Assembly (NCBI RefSeq): GCF_011516755.1 | Contig: NZ_WOSY01000013.1 | Coordinates: 1-64,000, forward strand | Reading direction: 5' to 3' | Source: Acetobacter conturbans | Lineage (GTDB): Bacteria; Pseudomonadota; Alphaproteobacteria; Acetobacterales; Acetobacteraceae | Length of the DNA: 64,000 nt | Shown here: positions 52,483 through 62,220 of the stretch, piece by piece | Position numbering within the stretch: position 1 is the stretch's first letter | Layout: the number at the start of each line of letters is the position of its first letter | The notes under the pieces: model-generated | What the model was told of the DNA's origin: nothing | The model's input: the letters and a program-made list of their open reading frames with translations, nothing else | The model's database searches: none | Made by a program: the position numbers and the translations under genes

Positions 52483-53465
52483 GGGATGGAAATCGCCGCA
52501 ATCAGGCTGCTGTCGATGGACCGTGCCGCATCGAGATGGACAGACGCCGCCCCATTTTCGATGTTGAGACCCATGAGGGTGTTGAAAATGTCCACCATCT
52601 TCCCCGGCTTTCCGGGAGTGCCCATATAGGTTTTGGACTGCGCCAGATCCGTATATTCCAGGCTGCCCACGACACTTTTTTTGAATTCATCCGCTGAAAG
52701 ATCGAAGTGAGGAGCAGCGAGCTTCGCGAAATCGTCTGGATTGGACTTGTAATACGCCACGGCCTTGTAAATGCAGGTCAGGAAGCGTTTGTACTTATCG
52801 GGATTAGCCTTCAGATCATCATTGCGGGCCACAATCACATCCACGATATAGTCAGGATAGTCCGCCGACGAGACGAGTTCCTTCGGCTGGCGAGAGGACG
52901 ATATGGTCATTATCTGTTGCAGGAACGGCTGATACGTCACGACCGCCGCGATGCTCGGGTCCGCGAACACCGCGACACTGTCGGATGTCAGGATTTCCTT
53001 CATTTTGAGGTCGGCCAATGTCATGCCGTGCTTGTGCAACTCCATCTGGAGTAGAAGACGTCCGGGAATATTGCTCTCGGAGGCAACAGTCTTGCCCTTG
53101 AGATCGGTCACGTCATGAATGGAGCCATCAACGATGACGCCATCTCCACCGAGGCTACGGTCAATGGAACCGATGATGATGCCCGGCGTGTTCTCGTCAC
53201 GTGGTCGCCCCTGATATTCATTGAGGGCACGCATTTCGAGTTCGATGGAGCCGTGCGCCATCGCAGCCATGACATCGGACCGTTCATCAGAGAATTTCAG
53301 ATCCACGGAAAGATGGGCATCCCTGAAATATCCGAGCTCCTGAGCGACCACGACGGGTGCGAATCCTGTCCATACCGGAGCCATGATGCGAACCGTATCG
53401 TCCGCATGCGCGGCCGTCGCACAGGCAAGGCCGAGAGCCACTGCGAGTACCTTGAGTGACTTCAT
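52479..53465 (-). CDS. ABC importer periplasmic binding protein (NMT1/SsuA-like)
   Basis: A 328-residue periplasmic protein: signal peptide MKSLKVLAVALGLACATAAHA, then VRIMAPVWTGFAPVVVAQEL and LGYFRDAHLSVDLKFSDERS, the opening typical of NMT1/SsuA-like proteins, with a hinge region and C-terminal helices. First gene of the operon, implying the imported compound is the pathway substrate. ATG 53465 gives a clean signal peptide; an in-frame ATG at 53483 is upstream. Confidence 0.9.
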   Translation of the reverse strand: MKSLKVLAVALGLACATAAHADDTVRIMAPVWTGFAPVVVAQELGYFRDAHLSVDLKFSDERSDVMAAMAHGSIELEMRALNEYQGRPRDENTPGIIIGSIDRSLGGDGVIVDGSIHDVTDLKGKTVASESNIPGRLLLQMELHKHGMTLADLKMKEILTSDSVAVFADPSIAAVVTYQPFLQQIMTISSSRQPKELVSSADYPDYIVDVIVARNDDLKANPDKYKRFLTCIYKAVAYYKSNPDDFAKLAAPHFDLSADEFKKSVVGSLEYTDLAQSKTYMGTPGKPGKMVDIFNTLMGLNIENGAASVHLDAARSIDSSLIAAISIP

Positions 53466-53535
53466 TACGCGCCCCCATTTCATAACGTTACTGGAACAGT
53501 GTAGGGGCAGGATTGCTTTATGTGTATCAAAATGT

Positions 53536-53685
53536 TCAGAACATTATATCGATAGATCTCAATATATCGCACAGGGAGGCGTCACATTGCAGGCACCCGC
53601 GAGGGGCCGACGCGCCCGCAGTTCCTGCCTTAAGAACCAGCAACCGAAGATCGTCACCAAACGCTTGCGTCATCACCGTCTCCAT
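53536..53685 (-). CDS. Possible 49-residue small protein upstream of the importer operon
   Basis: An open frame METVMTQAFGDDLRLLVLKA continuing to a Cys-containing tail (CLQCDASLC) and a stop at 53536. It ends 70 bp before the binding-protein gene, in its leader. No ribosome site of note and no recognised family. It could be a leader peptide, a gene scrap or chance. The rest of 53466-53754 shows nothing clear. Confidence 0.2.
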   Translation of the reverse strand: METVMTQAFGDDLRLLVLKAGTAGASAPRGCLQCDASLCDILRSIDIMF

Positions 53686-53754
53686 CACCAGAAACGGTGA
53701 ATCACAATGCGCCTTCAGCGTCCCCCCAGTGATTCAGGGTTCAGTGGAGCTGCT

Positions 53755-54651
53755 CTAACCTGTCGGCCGTGGAGAGTTTTTCTCAGGAAAGGCTGCTTCC
53801 ATCATACCAACGAAGGCTCGGACTTTCGCTCCTGTCAGGCGTCGGGAACTATGCAGCGCCCAGATCTCGACATCCGGTCCGACATGGGTGGCCCACTGGA
53901 CCAGTCTGCCACTTGTAAGATCGTCTGAGACGAGAAGTCTTGGCAGCAGCGCTGCTCCGGCGCCTGCCAGCACGGCGTCCCTGATCATGAGGAGTGAAGA
54001 AAAACGCAGGGAAGGCCGGGGATGAATCAGATAATCCCTGCCTGAGCCACAGGTCAGTCTCCATTGGACTGTCGGAGGTGTTGTCGTCAGCAGAACAGCC
54101 TGCATAGATGTCTCACCCGGTTCCTGGGGCCAGGGACATTTCATGCCAGGCGCAGTTACCAGTAGTCGTTCGTCCTTGAGAAAACATCGTCCGACAAGAT
54201 GTTCATCCTCAGAGGGATCAATCCGGATCACCAGATCATATCCTTCTTCAATCGGATCCACCTTTCGATCTTCGGCAATGATCTCGAGCTGGACTTCGGG
54301 ATAGGTGCGGGCAAAATCCGCGGCAATGCGACTTAGAGCCACATGTGCGAACACAACCGGAGCACTGATGCGCAGGCGCCCGCGTGGGATAGGCGCCCCC
54401 GAGACAAGGGCTTCTCCGGCTTCCACAATCTCTGACAGGGGGCCTGTGGTCCTCTGGTGCAGTGTCTGGCCTTCTTCTGTCAGTCGAAGGAGGCGTGATC
54501 CTCGTTCAATCAGCCGGACACCCAGAGTCTGTTCAAGCTCTGCCACCCGGCGCGATAACGTTGCCTTGGCTCTGCCCGAGGCACGACTGGCTTTCCCGAA
54601 CCCGCCATAAGCAGCCACAAGATTGAAATCCGCCAAGGCCTGAAGATCCAT
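53755..54651 (-). CDS. LysR-family regulator (CrgA/PtxR-type)
   Basis: A 298-residue LysR regulator. HTH in residues 1-60: LADFNLVAAYGGFGKASRAS and RAKATLSRRVAELEQTLGVR; effector domain from RGRLRISAPVVFAHVALSRI. ATG 54651 starts the canonical HTH; upstream frame to 54741 is not needed. Divergent from the NmrA-type reductase at 54771 with 119 bp between, the usual arrangement for a regulator and its target. Confidence 0.92.
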   Translation of the reverse strand: MDLQALADFNLVAAYGGFGKASRASGRAKATLSRRVAELEQTLGVRLIERGSRLLRLTEEGQTLHQRTTGPLSEIVEAGEALVSGAPIPRGRLRISAPVVFAHVALSRIAADFARTYPEVQLEIIAEDRKVDPIEEGYDLVIRIDPSEDEHLVGRCFLKDERLLVTAPGMKCPWPQEPGETSMQAVLLTTTPPTVQWRLTCGSGRDYLIHPRPSLRFSSLLMIRDAVLAGAGAALLPRLLVSDDLTSGRLVQWATHVGPDVEIWALHSSRRLTGAKVRAFVGMMEAAFPEKNSPRPTG

Positions 54652-54770
54652 AAAAATGTTCCATTCCGGAGACAGTCTGTTTCGATATTGGGCTCTTCTA
54701 ATGAAAAATGGAACGACTACCTTGCATTTCAACGGCATCATTTCCTATGCCGTTTTGAGGAGTGTTCGAG

Positions 54771-55649
54771 ATGGCAATTCTGGTCACGGGCAGTACCGGT
54801 ACAATCGGCTCACATGTGTTATCCTCGCTGCAAGGGCACGGGACAGAGATCCGGGCCCTGACACGCTCTCCCGAGAAGGCTCGTTTCCCGGAGGGTATTG
54901 AGAGCGTTAACGGAGATCTGGGAGATGTTACATCTTTCCGGAACGCTTTGAGCGGTGTCAGCACGCTTTTCCTTCTGGCTCCGAATGTTCCCGATGAACT
55001 GACACAGACGATGCTGGCCCTGAACGCCGCACGGGAAGCTGGCGTCAAAGGCATTGTCTATCTGTCGGTGTTCAAAGCCGAACACTATACAGATGTGCCA
55101 CATTTCTTTGGAAAGTATGCGGTGGAGCAGATGATCGCGGCGCTGGATTTGCCAGTCACCGTCCTCAGACCGGCCTATTTTATCCAGAATGATCTGCGGC
55201 AGAAAGACGCTCTGCTTGGAGGTGGCGTGTATGGAATGCCGATCGGAGACAAAGGCATTTCAATGGTCGATGTGCGGGATATCGGGGAAGTGGCGGCGCT
55301 CGAACTGCTTCGACGCGAACACTCCGCCACACCGCTTGTTCGGGAAACCTATGAGCTTGTAGGGCCAGATTCCCTGACGGGAGACATCCTGGCCCATCTG
55401 TGGAGCGAGGTTTTGGGTCGGCCTATCCGATACGCAGGTAATGATCTGAAAGGTTTTGAGGAGAGGCTCAACAGTTTTTTACCAGCCTGGCACGCATATG
55501 ACCTGCGTCTGATGTTCAATCGCTATCAGCAGGACGGAGCAGTCGCATCCCCTGCGGAGGTCGCCCGTTTTGCACAATTGCTGGGGCATCCTCCACGCTC
55601 TTATCGAGACTTTGCAAAAGACGCAGTGACACAATGGACCAAAGCCTGA
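54771..55649 (+). CDS. NmrA/NAD(P)-binding reductase-like protein
   Basis: A 292-residue atypical short-chain reductase of the NmrA/QOR2 group: AILVTGSTGTIGSHVLSSLQ (Rossmann Gly motif), IRALTRSPEKARFPEGIESV, GVKGIVYLSVFKAEHY and ITVLRPAYF-like VTVLRPAYFIQNDLRQ. Some members reduce quinones, others sense the NADP state. ATG 54771 has GAGGAG eight bases upstream; the GTG at 54762 is less likely. Target of the divergent LysR regulator. Confidence 0.88.
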   Translation: MAILVTGSTGTIGSHVLSSLQGHGTEIRALTRSPEKARFPEGIESVNGDLGDVTSFRNALSGVSTLFLLAPNVPDELTQTMLALNAAREAGVKGIVYLSVFKAEHYTDVPHFFGKYAVEQMIAALDLPVTVLRPAYFIQNDLRQKDALLGGGVYGMPIGDKGISMVDVRDIGEVAALELLRREHSATPLVRETYELVGPDSLTGDILAHLWSEVLGRPIRYAGNDLKGFEERLNSFLPAWHAYDLRLMFNRYQQDGAVASPAEVARFAQLLGHPPRSYRDFAKDAVTQWTKA

Positions 55650-56200
55650 TCTTCCTGCCAGAAATGGCTCTATTTCAGGAAAGTCGGCGGCCGGATTTAC
55701 GTGGCGGATTAGCAATGGTCGCTGGTCTGGATGAGCAAGCCGGACACGACCTGCCGCACGACGAACAGACCTTCCTGCAATGCCGCACTGAAGAAGTGTG
55801 GCGTCTCTGACGATATGGTTCGATCTGCCGATGAGAGGGGAGGGGCTACCGACGGGTCGACGTCGAGGCCTCACCTCGGGGCTTCAGGTGCAAGTCATGG
55901 CACAACGTCGGATGATCGAACGTGTGGCCACGTTTCCACGGAACCTGCCGCCGGTCAGACGGATATTCCTCTGCAAAGCTTTTCCAATCCTGAAGCGCTC
56001 ACTCTCGAGTCTGAATGTCAGCTTGACGGGTGAATGATGAACAATCTTGACAATTTAAACAATCTCGACATTCCTTAATGGATTTCGATGGAAAATTTGT
56101 AGAATATTCCTTTAATATCAACATGATAAAATTTTAAATCAAAAACATTTGCTATCGATATTGCACTCACTGAAGCTGGGTTCATGACCAATCAGGGTCG
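55650..56200. other. Spacer with IS scrap and AT-rich promoter region
   Basis: Apart from the IS5-type scrap at about 55779-55870, no gene is seen. The segment 56038-56200 is distinctly AT-rich and precedes the OsmC/cyanase operon, so it should contain its promoter; TTGACA occurs at 56047-56052 but no well-spaced -10 box is clear. Confidence 0.45.
55779..55870 (+). pseudogene. IS5-type transposase N-terminal scrap
   Basis: Frames read NAALKKCGV and, one base shifted, SLTIWFDLPMRGEGLPTGRR. This recalls the start of IS5-group transposases, which read (A)LKxRGSLxIWFDpxMxWxxxPTGKRG. Only about 30 codons survive. A third decayed IS of this broad type in the window. Recognition from memory. Confidence 0.6.
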
Positions 56201-56224
56201 TTCCAGAACGTGAGACACATTCCC

Positions 56225-56767
56225 ATGTCGGACCATAATACCGTTTCCGCCCACCTTCGTCCTATCGACAGAGATGGACTTCTGAACTTTGCTGATGCAG
56301 GACGCAGTAATCCAGATCGGCGTGGTACCAACAAGGTCCACACTGTCTGCGAAGGGCAGTATCGTACGCTGAGTTATGTCGGCAATCATACCCCGGTCGT
56401 GGTGGACGAGCCGCCGCATCTGTTTGGTCAGGATACAGCACCGGCACCCGGTGAAATTGTTCTCTCCGCACTGGGAGGATGCCTCGCAGTCGGCATCACT
56501 GCCGTCGCCACCTATCGCAAGGTCAAGCTGACGAAGCTCGAACTCTGGCTGGAAGGCGATATCGGCAATTCGGCCGCATGGGGTGCTGGTGGCGCCGAGC
56601 GCAAGCCGGAAGAGATGGGGTTTCAGGATATCCGCGTGAAAGTCGACGTGGAAGGCGATGCGTCCCGCGAGGAGCTTGAGGCCATCGTTGCTCACGCGAA
56701 CTACTTCTCGCCTGTTGCCAACACACTGCGCAATCCGGTCCCGATGACGGTGTCTCTCAAGGACTGA
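56225..56767 (+). CDS. OsmC-family protein
   Basis: A 180-residue OsmC/Ohr-superfamily protein. Conserved elements: HTPVVVDEPPHLFGQDTAPA, PGEIVLSALGGCLAVGITAV (the redox Cys in GGC) and C-terminal ANYFSPVANTLRNPVPMTVS. Members reduce organic peroxides or bind small thiols and hydrophobic ligands. First gene of the operon that ends in cyanase. ATG 56225 is preferred; GTG 56210 is possible. Confidence 0.88.
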   Translation: MSDHNTVSAHLRPIDRDGLLNFADAGRSNPDRRGTNKVHTVCEGQYRTLSYVGNHTPVVVDEPPHLFGQDTAPAPGEIVLSALGGCLAVGITAVATYRKVKLTKLELWLEGDIGNSAAWGAGGAERKPEEMGFQDIRVKVDVEGDASREELEAIVAHANYFSPVANTLRNPVPMTVSLKD

Positions 56768-56807
56768 TCAGGTTCTGAAAGCACTTTACGCAGCAGGGAC
56801 ATTTCTC

Positions 56808-57950
56808 ATGCCTGAAACTACCGATCGACAAGACATGACGGCGTCCCGACATGACGAAACCACTCTGCTGCCACGGGTGCGAGCGATCGCAGAAGGTCCG
56901 CTGGCTGCAAAAGTGGTCGATATCGACCAGCACGGATATTATCCTCTCGATATCCTGGCGCAGTTGGGCGAGGTGGGGGCGCTGGATGCCCATCTCGCCC
57001 GGTCCGGCGGCCATATCGGTACGGCGATCAAAGCCATGACCGAGGTCAGCCGGGTCTGCGGGGCAACCGGATTTCTGATGTGGTGCCACATGGTTTGCGG
57101 GCTCTACCTCGAACATGCTCCGGATGCGGCACTGAATACCGATCTGCTGGCGACCCACAGCGCAGGCAAAACGTTTGGTGGGACGGCACTCTCCAATCCG
57201 ATGAAAGCGCTCGCCGGTATCGAGCGGATGGCTCTTTCCGCACATCCGGTAGACGGTGGATACGAGATCAGCGGAACGCTGCCCTGGGTCAGCCATATCG
57301 CCTATGGTCAGTATTGCGGGGCCATGGCCGCTCTTCAGGACGGGCAGGAAGAGGAAACCCGCGAGATCCTGTTCCTGCTCAGACTTGATGATCGTGTCAC
57401 GCTTCGTGCATGCCCTCATTTCTCAGGCATGGAAGGGACAAGCACCTGGAGCATCCGTCTCGACAGATATTTTCTGCCTGATCAGGATGTGATTGCCTGT
57501 CCTGCACGACCGCTTATCGCTGAAATAAAGGCCCCTTTCATTCTCCTACAGGTCGGGATGGCTGCGGGGGTCATTCAGGGGGCGATTGACTCGATCTGGG
57601 AGGTTGAAGGCCAGCTTGGTCATGTCAATCGCTACCTTGAAGACCGCCCGGAGGCGTTGCAGGCAGAACTGGATGCACTCGTCGGACGTGCCATGGCTCT
57701 GGCGGAACGGACACATGAGCAGGGGAAAGATTATTTCCTCGATACTCTGGATCTCCGTGCTCATGGCTCGGAACTTTCCCTGAGAGCGACACAGTCCGCC
57801 CTGCTGCATCAGGGTGCGCGCGGATATCTGAGCAGCGCCGGGCCTCAGCGCCGGGTGCGTGAAGCCCATTTCGTGGCGATTGTGACGCCCGCCATCAAGC
57901 ATCTGCGCGCGGAGATGGCGCGTCTGTCCGCTGAGGAATTACCGGCATGA
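56808..57950 (+). CDS. Acyl-CoA dehydrogenase-like flavoprotein (possible group D monooxygenase)
   Basis: A 380-residue member of the acyl-CoA dehydrogenase superfamily: N-terminal helical domain with [20 protein letters not shown], beta domain ([20 protein letters not shown]), C-terminal helices ([20 protein letters not shown]). The CoA-binding and catalytic Glu signatures of true dehydrogenases are not evident. Relatives such as DszC/SfnB act as flavin-dependent oxygenases on sulfur or nitrogen compounds. Coupled by a 4-bp overlap to the rubredoxin reductase, which could supply electrons. Substrate unknown. Confidence 0.82.
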   Translation: MPETTDRQDMTASRHDETTLLPRVRAIAEGPLAAKVVDIDQHGYYPLDILAQLGEVGALDAHLARSGGHIGTAIKAMTEVSRVCGATGFLMWCHMVCGLYLEHAPDAALNTDLLATHSAGKTFGGTALSNPMKALAGIERMALSAHPVDGGYEISGTLPWVSHIAYGQYCGAMAALQDGQEEETREILFLLRLDDRVTLRACPHFSGMEGTSTWSIRLDRYFLPDQDVIACPARPLIAEIKAPFILLQVGMAAGVIQGAIDSIWEVEGQLGHVNRYLEDRPEALQAELDALVGRAMALAERTHEQGKDYFLDTLDLRAHGSELSLRATQSALLHQGARGYLSSAGPQRRVREAHFVAIVTPAIKHLRAEMARLSAEELPA

Positions 57951-59287
57951 CAGGGCAGGGAGAAGAAACATTCCGGCAGTATATCTGCCGCGTCTGCGGG
58001 CTGATTTATGACGAGGCTCTCGGAGATCCCGATAGTGGTCTTCTTCCGGGAACGCTTTTCCATGATATTCCGGAAGACTGGGCCTGCCCGCTCTGCGGTG
58101 TCACGAAGCTGGATTTCGAACCTTATATACCGCCACAACCGGGACAATATGCCAGCAATGGGGATGACCAGTCTTCGTTCGTTCGTGGGCAGGACGGAGT
58201 TGTTGTCATCGGTGGGGGGACGGCCGGGTGGTCCGTGGCCCAGCGCCTCAAGGTGCTTGATCCGGACTGTCCCGTCACACTAGTAACCGGCTGCAGTGGG
58301 GATATCTATGCCAAGCCGGAACTGTCGGTCGCTCTTTCCCGAGGGCTGGACGAAGCGCGCCTGAATCGTGGAAAAGGGTGTGATGTTGCCGCACGTTATG
58401 GCATTCGCCTTATGGCAGGAGCTTTCGTCACAGGTCTTGATCCGATGGCGCGCCGGGTTCGCACCACCAGTGGCACAGTACGATATCGCGCGCTTGTCTT
58501 TGCTTATGGTGCACAGCCGATTGTGCTGCCGGAACTTCCGGCCGATTTGGTCTGGCGCGTCAATAATCTTCCTGCATGGCTCAGGCTGAAAGCGACTTTA
58601 GGCGATACTCCTCGCACGATTGCCGTGATCGGTGCAGGACCGGTGGGCTGCGAACTTGCAGAAGACGCAGCGCGTGCCGGACATTCCGTGACTCTCCTTA
58701 GTCGTGGTCCCTGGCCTATGGACACGCTTCTTCCCGGCAAAGCCGGATCTCTTCTGGCCAGCCGCATTGTGCAGAGTGGCATTACCCTGCGAAACGACAC
58801 ACAGGTCATCGGTGTACGGAAAAACGATGAGGGAAGTGTTTCAGTCAGGCTTCAAAATAATGACGACATAATAGCCGATCTTGCGATTTCGGCTGTTGGC
58901 CTGCGCACTGATCTGCGCCTGCCCGCGATGGCGGGGCTGAAGACGGATTGTGGCATCATTGTCGATGAAAACACGCTCCGGACAAGTGATCCGGCAATCT
59001 TCGCTCTTGGTGACTGTATCAGTGTCGGTGGACGTCCCTGCCGGTATATCGGTCCGATCGGTGCTCAGGCCGATGCGATAGCCCATGCCATTCTGGGTCT
59101 TGAGCACGCAGGTTATGTCCACGAAATACCACCATTGCGACTTAAAAGTCGCGCTCTTCCGTTGGAACTGCGTGGTCTACCAGATCCGGAGCGAAGCTGG
59201 GAAGTTGTTGAAGACAGCCCAAAGCGTCTGGCCATGCGGCAGTGTGACGGCGAACACGTCATCGCCTTTCTGGAGGCCATGTCATGA
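57947..59287 (+). CDS. Rubredoxin-NAD(P)H reductase fusion protein
   Basis: A 446-residue electron-transfer fusion. Residues 10-60 form a rubredoxin with both iron knuckles, [15 protein letters not shown] and [17 protein letters not shown]. From about residue 80 a two-dinucleotide-domain FAD oxidoreductase follows: [38 protein letters not shown] and the FAD-closing motif IFALGDCIS. Normally these parts are separate proteins feeding oxygenases or peroxide reductases. Overlaps genes on both sides by 4 bp. Confidence 0.92.
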   Translation: MTGQGEETFRQYICRVCGLIYDEALGDPDSGLLPGTLFHDIPEDWACPLCGVTKLDFEPYIPPQPGQYASNGDDQSSFVRGQDGVVVIGGGTAGWSVAQRLKVLDPDCPVTLVTGCSGDIYAKPELSVALSRGLDEARLNRGKGCDVAARYGIRLMAGAFVTGLDPMARRVRTTSGTVRYRALVFAYGAQPIVLPELPADLVWRVNNLPAWLRLKATLGDTPRTIAVIGAGPVGCELAEDAARAGHSVTLLSRGPWPMDTLLPGKAGSLLASRIVQSGITLRNDTQVIGVRKNDEGSVSVRLQNNDDIIADLAISAVGLRTDLRLPAMAGLKTDCGIIVDENTLRTSDPAIFALGDCISVGGRPCRYIGPIGAQADAIAHAILGLEHAGYVHEIPPLRLKSRALPLELRGLPDPERSWEVVEDSPKRLAMRQCDGEHVIAFLEAMS

Positions 59288-60534
59288 AAAGATTTTTCTC
59301 ATCAAAGACGGCAGAATCTGCATTACGCTGTGACGCGGAGACAGAACCATTCACAGCATGCTCCTGCGGTATCATGCACTTTTCATCAGGCCTGGGTCGT
59401 AGGGGATTTCTTGGCGGACTTGCTGCCGCGGGTATCAGTGGGACCGCGCATGCTAACTCAGTGGTCCCGGTCGAAAAAGCCGAACTGAAGGTAGGTTTTG
59501 TGCCGATCAGCTGTGCGGCCCCCCTTATCATGGCTGTTGCAAAAGGCTTTTTTCAGGAGGAGGGTCTGAACGTCCACCTTCAGAAAATCGCTGGATGGGC
59601 TCTGGTCCGTGACCGTCTGCTGAATGGTGAACTGGACGCATCACAACTGCTCGCACCCATGCCAATCTCCCTGTCACTCGGGCTTGGAAGTGCCGCACAG
59701 CCAGTGCGTGCCATCACGATGCAGAACATCAACGGACAGGCGATTACGCTTGCTTTGAAGCATCATAATCGTCGTGATCCGCGTGACTGGAAGGGCATGA
59801 CATTCGCCATTCCCTTTGAATATTCAATGCATAACCTTCTGTTGCGGGATTATCTGGCACATTATGGTCTTGACCCGGATCATGATGTAACCCTGCGCAT
59901 CACGTCTCCTCCGGACATGGTGGCCAATCTGAGAGCCGGGAATATCGACGGGTTTCTGGGACCGGACCCGTTCAATCAACGTGCTGTCTATGAACAGATT
60001 GGCTTCATTCAGACTTTGACGGCGCAAATCTGGGATGGCCATCCATGCTGCGCCTTTGGCATGACCCAACCTTTTATCGATGCCTATCCGAATACCTATT
60101 CAGCCCTGCAACGTGCCATGATCCGTGCGGCAGCATGGATGAATGCGCCGGAGAACCGGCTTGAAGCAGCAAGAATCATGGCACAGCCTGCTTACCTCAA
60201 CCAGCCGGAAATCGTCATTCGTCAGAGCCTGACAGGGCACTATGCCGATGGCCTGGGCGTCGTTCAGGATAACCCGCACCGTGCTGGCTACAGTCCTTAT
60301 CCCTATTATTCCATGGCCATGTGGATTGAGTCCCAGCTCCGGCGCTGGGGATATCTGCAGCGCCCGACAGATGCCCTGAAACTGGCTCGCGAGATTTACC
60401 TGTTTGACGATGTCGTGCAGCAGGCACGTGTGGTGGGACCTCTTTCAGGACTGCAAGATCCCGTTGCCGGTGGCTTTCCAGAATTTTCTGTTCTCGGTCA
60501 AACATTTCCTCGTGCCGGAGGGCAGGCTCTGTGA
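59284..60534 (+). CDS. Tat-exported NrtA/CmpA-type binding protein
   Basis: A 416-residue solute-binding protein of the nitrate/bicarbonate/cyanate class: [40 protein letters not shown] and [21 protein letters not shown] twin-arginine signal ([20 protein letters not shown]) ends near residue 58. Unusually, about 38 residues precede it and contain a cysteine cluster, [12 protein letters not shown] 59284 overlaps the preceding stop (ATGA), supporting the long form; ATG 59374 would omit the cysteines. Function: delivers the substrate to the permease at 60531. Confidence 0.9.
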   Translation: MKRFFSSKTAESALRCDAETEPFTACSCGIMHFSSGLGRRGFLGGLAAAGISGTAHANSVVPVEKAELKVGFVPISCAAPLIMAVAKGFFQEEGLNVHLQKIAGWALVRDRLLNGELDASQLLAPMPISLSLGLGSAAQPVRAITMQNINGQAITLALKHHNRRDPRDWKGMTFAIPFEYSMHNLLLRDYLAHYGLDPDHDVTLRITSPPDMVANLRAGNIDGFLGPDPFNQRAVYEQIGFIQTLTAQIWDGHPCCAFGMTQPFIDAYPNTYSALQRAMIRAAAWMNAPENRLEAARIMAQPAYLNQPEIVIRQSLTGHYADGLGVVQDNPHRAGYSPYPYYSMAMWIESQLRRWGYLQRPTDALKLAREIYLFDDVVQQARVVGPLSGLQDPVAGGFPEFSVLGQTFPRAGGQAL

Positions 60535-61394
60535 ACAGTTTCTCCGAAACGCTCCGCGCGTGGGGGCTGACGGCCTTCCTATGTGTTCTGCTTCTGGCAG
60601 GATGGTATATCGCCACATTCCCCGCCGCATCGCATTCCCCCTACGGAATTCCGGACGGCAATGCAGAATATCAGGCATTGATGGGACATGGTCCGAACGC
60701 AGCTTCTCATTCGGAAGGCTTTCCAACTCCAAAGCAGTTTTTGGATGCGGCGTGGATTCAGCTCCGAGAGCCATTCCATGATCGTGGGCCCAATGATCGT
60801 GGAATAGGCTGGCAACTCGGGGCATCCCTCCTGCGCGTGGCACTGGGCTACGGTCTTGCTGTTCTCGTGGCCGTGCCGGGCGGCTTCATCATCGGTTTAT
60901 CGCCACTCATACGACGCGCGCTTGATCCGTTTATCCAGATCCTTCGGCCTATTTCTCCGCTCGCCTGGATGCCTATCGCCCTCTACACGATCCGCAACGC
61001 AGAAGAGTGCGGGATCTTTGTGATCTTCATCTGTTCGCTGTGGCCCGTCCTTATCAACACGGCATTTGGTGTCGCTGCTGTCCGCCGTGACTGGCTCAAT
61101 GTGGCAAAAACGCTCGAGGTTGTCTGGTGGCGTCAGATTTTTCTGGTTCTTCTTCCCGCAGCAGCACCGACCATCATTACGGGAATGCGTGTGGGGCTCG
61201 GAATTGCGTGGCTCGCCATCGTTGCAGCGGAAATGTTGGTGGGCGGGTCAGGGATCGGATACTTCGTGTGGAATCAGTGGAATAACCTGTCCATCGCCAA
61301 CGTCCTTCTTGCTGTCCTGATGATCGGGATCACGGGTATGGTCCTTGACCTTCTCTTTGGCTTCATCCAGCGGAGACTGACCTATGTCGAATGA
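60531..61394 (+). CDS. ABC importer permease (NrtB/CynB type)
   Basis: A 287-residue permease. Helix 1 (WGLTAFLCVLLLAGWYIATF), a periplasmic stretch of about 60 residues (HSPYGIPDGNAEYQALMGHG to LDAAW) as in NrtB, then five helices with the coupling loop NVAKTLEVVWWRQIFLVLLP. Starts with GTG overlapping the binding-protein stop (60531-60534) and overlaps the ATPase start by 11 bp. Confidence 0.92.
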   Translation: MNSFSETLRAWGLTAFLCVLLLAGWYIATFPAASHSPYGIPDGNAEYQALMGHGPNAASHSEGFPTPKQFLDAAWIQLREPFHDRGPNDRGIGWQLGASLLRVALGYGLAVLVAVPGGFIIGLSPLIRRALDPFIQILRPISPLAWMPIALYTIRNAEECGIFVIFICSLWPVLINTAFGVAAVRRDWLNVAKTLEVVWWRQIFLVLLPAAAPTIITGMRVGLGIAWLAIVAAEMLVGGSGIGYFVWNQWNNLSIANVLLAVLMIGITGMVLDLLFGFIQRRLTYVE

Positions 61395-62193
61395 GCACGC
61401 CGTGACGCGCTTCATCGAGGTCTCACAACTCATGAAGCGCTACAAACCCGGTATTCCGGCCGTGTTTGCAGATGTCTCTTTCACCATTGCACAAGGTGAA
61501 TTTGTCTGTGTGATCGGGCATTCCGGATGCGGAAAAAGCTCCATCCTGAACATTCTGGCTGGCCTTGAAAAAGCCAGTTCTGGTGTTGTGATCATGAACG
61601 GTCATGAGATTACCGGCCCATCTCTGGAGCGGGGCGTCGTCTTTCAGGGGCATGCGCTTCTTCCATGGTTTACGGCTCTGCAAAACGTGGAGTTTGCCGT
61701 ACGTTCCCGCCATCCCAAATATTCTCGTGCGAAAATAAAAGAGGAGGCAGAACAGTATCTCAACATGGTGGGTCTTGGAGCCGCTTTGCACAAGAAGCCA
61801 TCCGAACTCTCAGGCGGCATGCGCCAGCGCGTCGGGATCGCCCGCGCTTTCTCGGTCGAGCCCAGCCTGCTGCTGATGGATGAACCGTTCGGGGCTCTGG
61901 ATGCGCTGACACGTGGCCTGATTCAGGAGGAACTTCTCGGTGTCTGCGCACGGACGCACCAGACCGTGTTCATGATTACACATGATGTGGACGAAGCCAT
62001 TTTTCTCGCGGACCGTATTGTCCTGATGAGTAATGGCCCCGGCGCGCGTATTGCTGAAATCGTAAAAAATCCTCTGCCGCGGTCACGCACACGCGAGACC
62101 ATGCATCACGAGGAAGGTTTTTACGACTTACGCAACCATCTGGTGGATTTTCTTGTCCGGCGGTCTGCGCTGGTCACGAAATCTGTCGCATAG
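61384..62193 (+). CDS. ABC importer ATPase (NrtD/CynD type)
   Basis: A 269-residue ATPase: Walker A VIGHSGCGKSSILNILAG, Q-loop GVVFQGHALLPWFTALQ, signature LSGGMRQRVGIARAFS, Walker B LLLMDEPFGALDALTRG and His switch FMITHDVDEAIFLADR. With the permease and binding protein it forms a complete nitrate/cyanate-type importer. Twenty-seven base pairs separate it from cyanase. Confidence 0.93.
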   Translation: MSNEHAVTRFIEVSQLMKRYKPGIPAVFADVSFTIAQGEFVCVIGHSGCGKSSILNILAGLEKASSGVVIMNGHEITGPSLERGVVFQGHALLPWFTALQNVEFAVRSRHPKYSRAKIKEEAEQYLNMVGLGAALHKKPSELSGGMRQRVGIARAFSVEPSLLLMDEPFGALDALTRGLIQEELLGVCARTHQTVFMITHDVDEAIFLADRIVLMSNGPGARIAEIVKNPLPRSRTRETMHHEEGFYDLRNHLVDFLVRRSALVTKSVA

Positions 62194-62220
62194 TTCTCTT
62201 AATCAAGGAAAGAAATCATC

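Noticed and set aside
53466-53754. Guanidine riboswitch before the importer operon
   Set aside because: Looked for because the operon holds ureohydrolases, but no paired ACGR-loop hairpins or guanidine-I core could be recognised.
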